From assembly GCF_029643425.1 (NCBI RefSeq), contig NZ_CP119106.1:372001-436000 (forward strand): DNA of 64,000 bases. The letters are read 5' to 3'. Positions 63,684 to 64,000 of the stretch are shown here, in pieces. The DNA is from Isoptericola sp. AK164 (lineage in GTDB: Bacteria > Actinomycetota > Actinomycetes > Actinomycetales > Cellulomonadaceae). Made by a program: the position numbers and the translations under genes. Positions within the stretch are counted from its first letter, which is position 1, and every line of letters begins with the position of its first letter. The notes under the pieces are model-generated. The model was not told the DNA's origin. It did no database searches and saw only the letters and a program-made list of their open reading frames with translations.

Positions 63684-64000
63684 GTGAGCAGCACCTCTCC
63701 CGAGCAGCCCGCCGAGACCCCCGACGCCGTCGAGGAGACGCCGTCGGAACCCGTCGGGGAACCGGCGAGCACGGCGGCCGACGACGAGCACCTGCTCGTG
63801 GACCCGGCACGCGTGCGGCGTGCACCGCGCTACCGAGCCTTCTTCACCGTCGGCGCCGTCGTCGGCCTGGTGGTCGGGCTCGTCGTCGGGACCTGGCTGA
63901 CCGGGATCGCGGCGGACGACGAGGTCCTCCTGCTCAAGCCGGGCGTCTTCGTCTCGGTCGTCACGCTGGCCACGACGACCTTCTTCGTGCTGCTCGCCGG
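63684..64000 (+). CDS. membrane protein, N-terminal part (cut by window end)
   Basis: The frame begins with GTG at 63684, six bases after a TAGGCT box (leaderless start), and runs off the window. The visible 105 residues start with a Pro/Glu-rich stretch (SSTSPEQPAETPDAVEETPSEP) of about 50 residues, then a helix (AFFTVGAVVGLVVGLVVGTWL) and a second one (VFVSVVTLATTTFFVLLAG) at the edge. No family can be named from this part. Confidence 0.75.
   Translation, partial: MSSTSPEQPAETPDAVEETPSEPVGEPASTAADDEHLLVDPARVRRAPRYRAFFTVGAVVGLVVGLVVGTWLTGIAADDEVLLLKPGVFVSVVTLATTTFFVLLA

Overview
The window is about 72-75% GC by eye, with strong G/C bias at third codon positions, many GTG starts, a HAIR heat-shock element, SAM-IV and c-di-AMP riboswitches and many apparently leaderless genes. 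Together with genes such as LppM-like lipoprotein, DUF3151, septum_form and monomeric IDH, this points to a facultative, carotenoid-making actinobacterium, most likely Micrococcales (Promicromonosporaceae/Cellulomonadaceae-like). No rRNA, tRNA, IS element, prophage or CRISPR array was seen; it looks like a chromosomal core segment.

Layout. 1-5.7 kb: end of dcd, a hypothetical gene, an alkylation-repair pair (Ada/AlkA fusion overlapping ogt), a hydrolase and an LppM-like lipoprotein. 5.8-10 kb: clpB under a HAIR operator, and a secreted NlpC/P60 hydrolase behind a c-di-AMP riboswitch. 10.3-13.6 kb: a septum_form protein and the anaerobic ribonucleotide reductase genes nrdD-nrdG with a CRP-type palindrome on the promoter. 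13.7-19.7 kb: xthA, SDR, pyrE, HAD phosphatase, DUF368 transporter, rRNA/tRNA methyltransferase, fba. 19.7-23.4 kb: a partner-switching module (PAS/PP2C/HATPase protein flanked by two STAS proteins). 23.5-31 kb: purine genes purA, purD-purC, purS-purQ, with a nuclease-like gene flanked by two copies of one hairpin repeat set between purA and purD. 31-35.6 kb: two flavin-dependent oxidoreductases, MBL hydrolase, FUSC-like transporter, acetyltransferases. 35.6-39.2 kb: a sulfur/methionine locus with two SAM-type riboswitches facing apart (rhodanese-metZ on one side, a SufS-like enzyme on the other). 39.2-47.5 kb: amidase and a lipid locus (MaoC, FabG4-like reductase, thiolase, TetR, acyl-CoA dehydrogenase) resembling the mycobacterial htdX-fabG4-fadA2-fadE5 locus. 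47.5-52.4 kb: small membrane proteins, an orphan Tdi1-type immunity protein and crtB-crtI with a divergent MarR regulator. 52.4-58.5 kb: purL, dps, a hypothetical protein, a striking 350-bp mirrored 20-bp repeat array, and icd. 58.7-64 kb: an RNB ribonuclease, a sterol-carrier-like protein, a small membrane ORF, and a secreted nuclease with a PHO box, ending in a truncated membrane-protein gene.

Themes. De novo purine synthesis is spread over four transcription units, three with a matching TAnACT -10. Several junctions, mostly convergent, carry long near-perfect hairpins rather than classical terminators, and these fall into sequence families. The most unusual element is the phased, mirrored repeat array at 55.94-56.29 kb.
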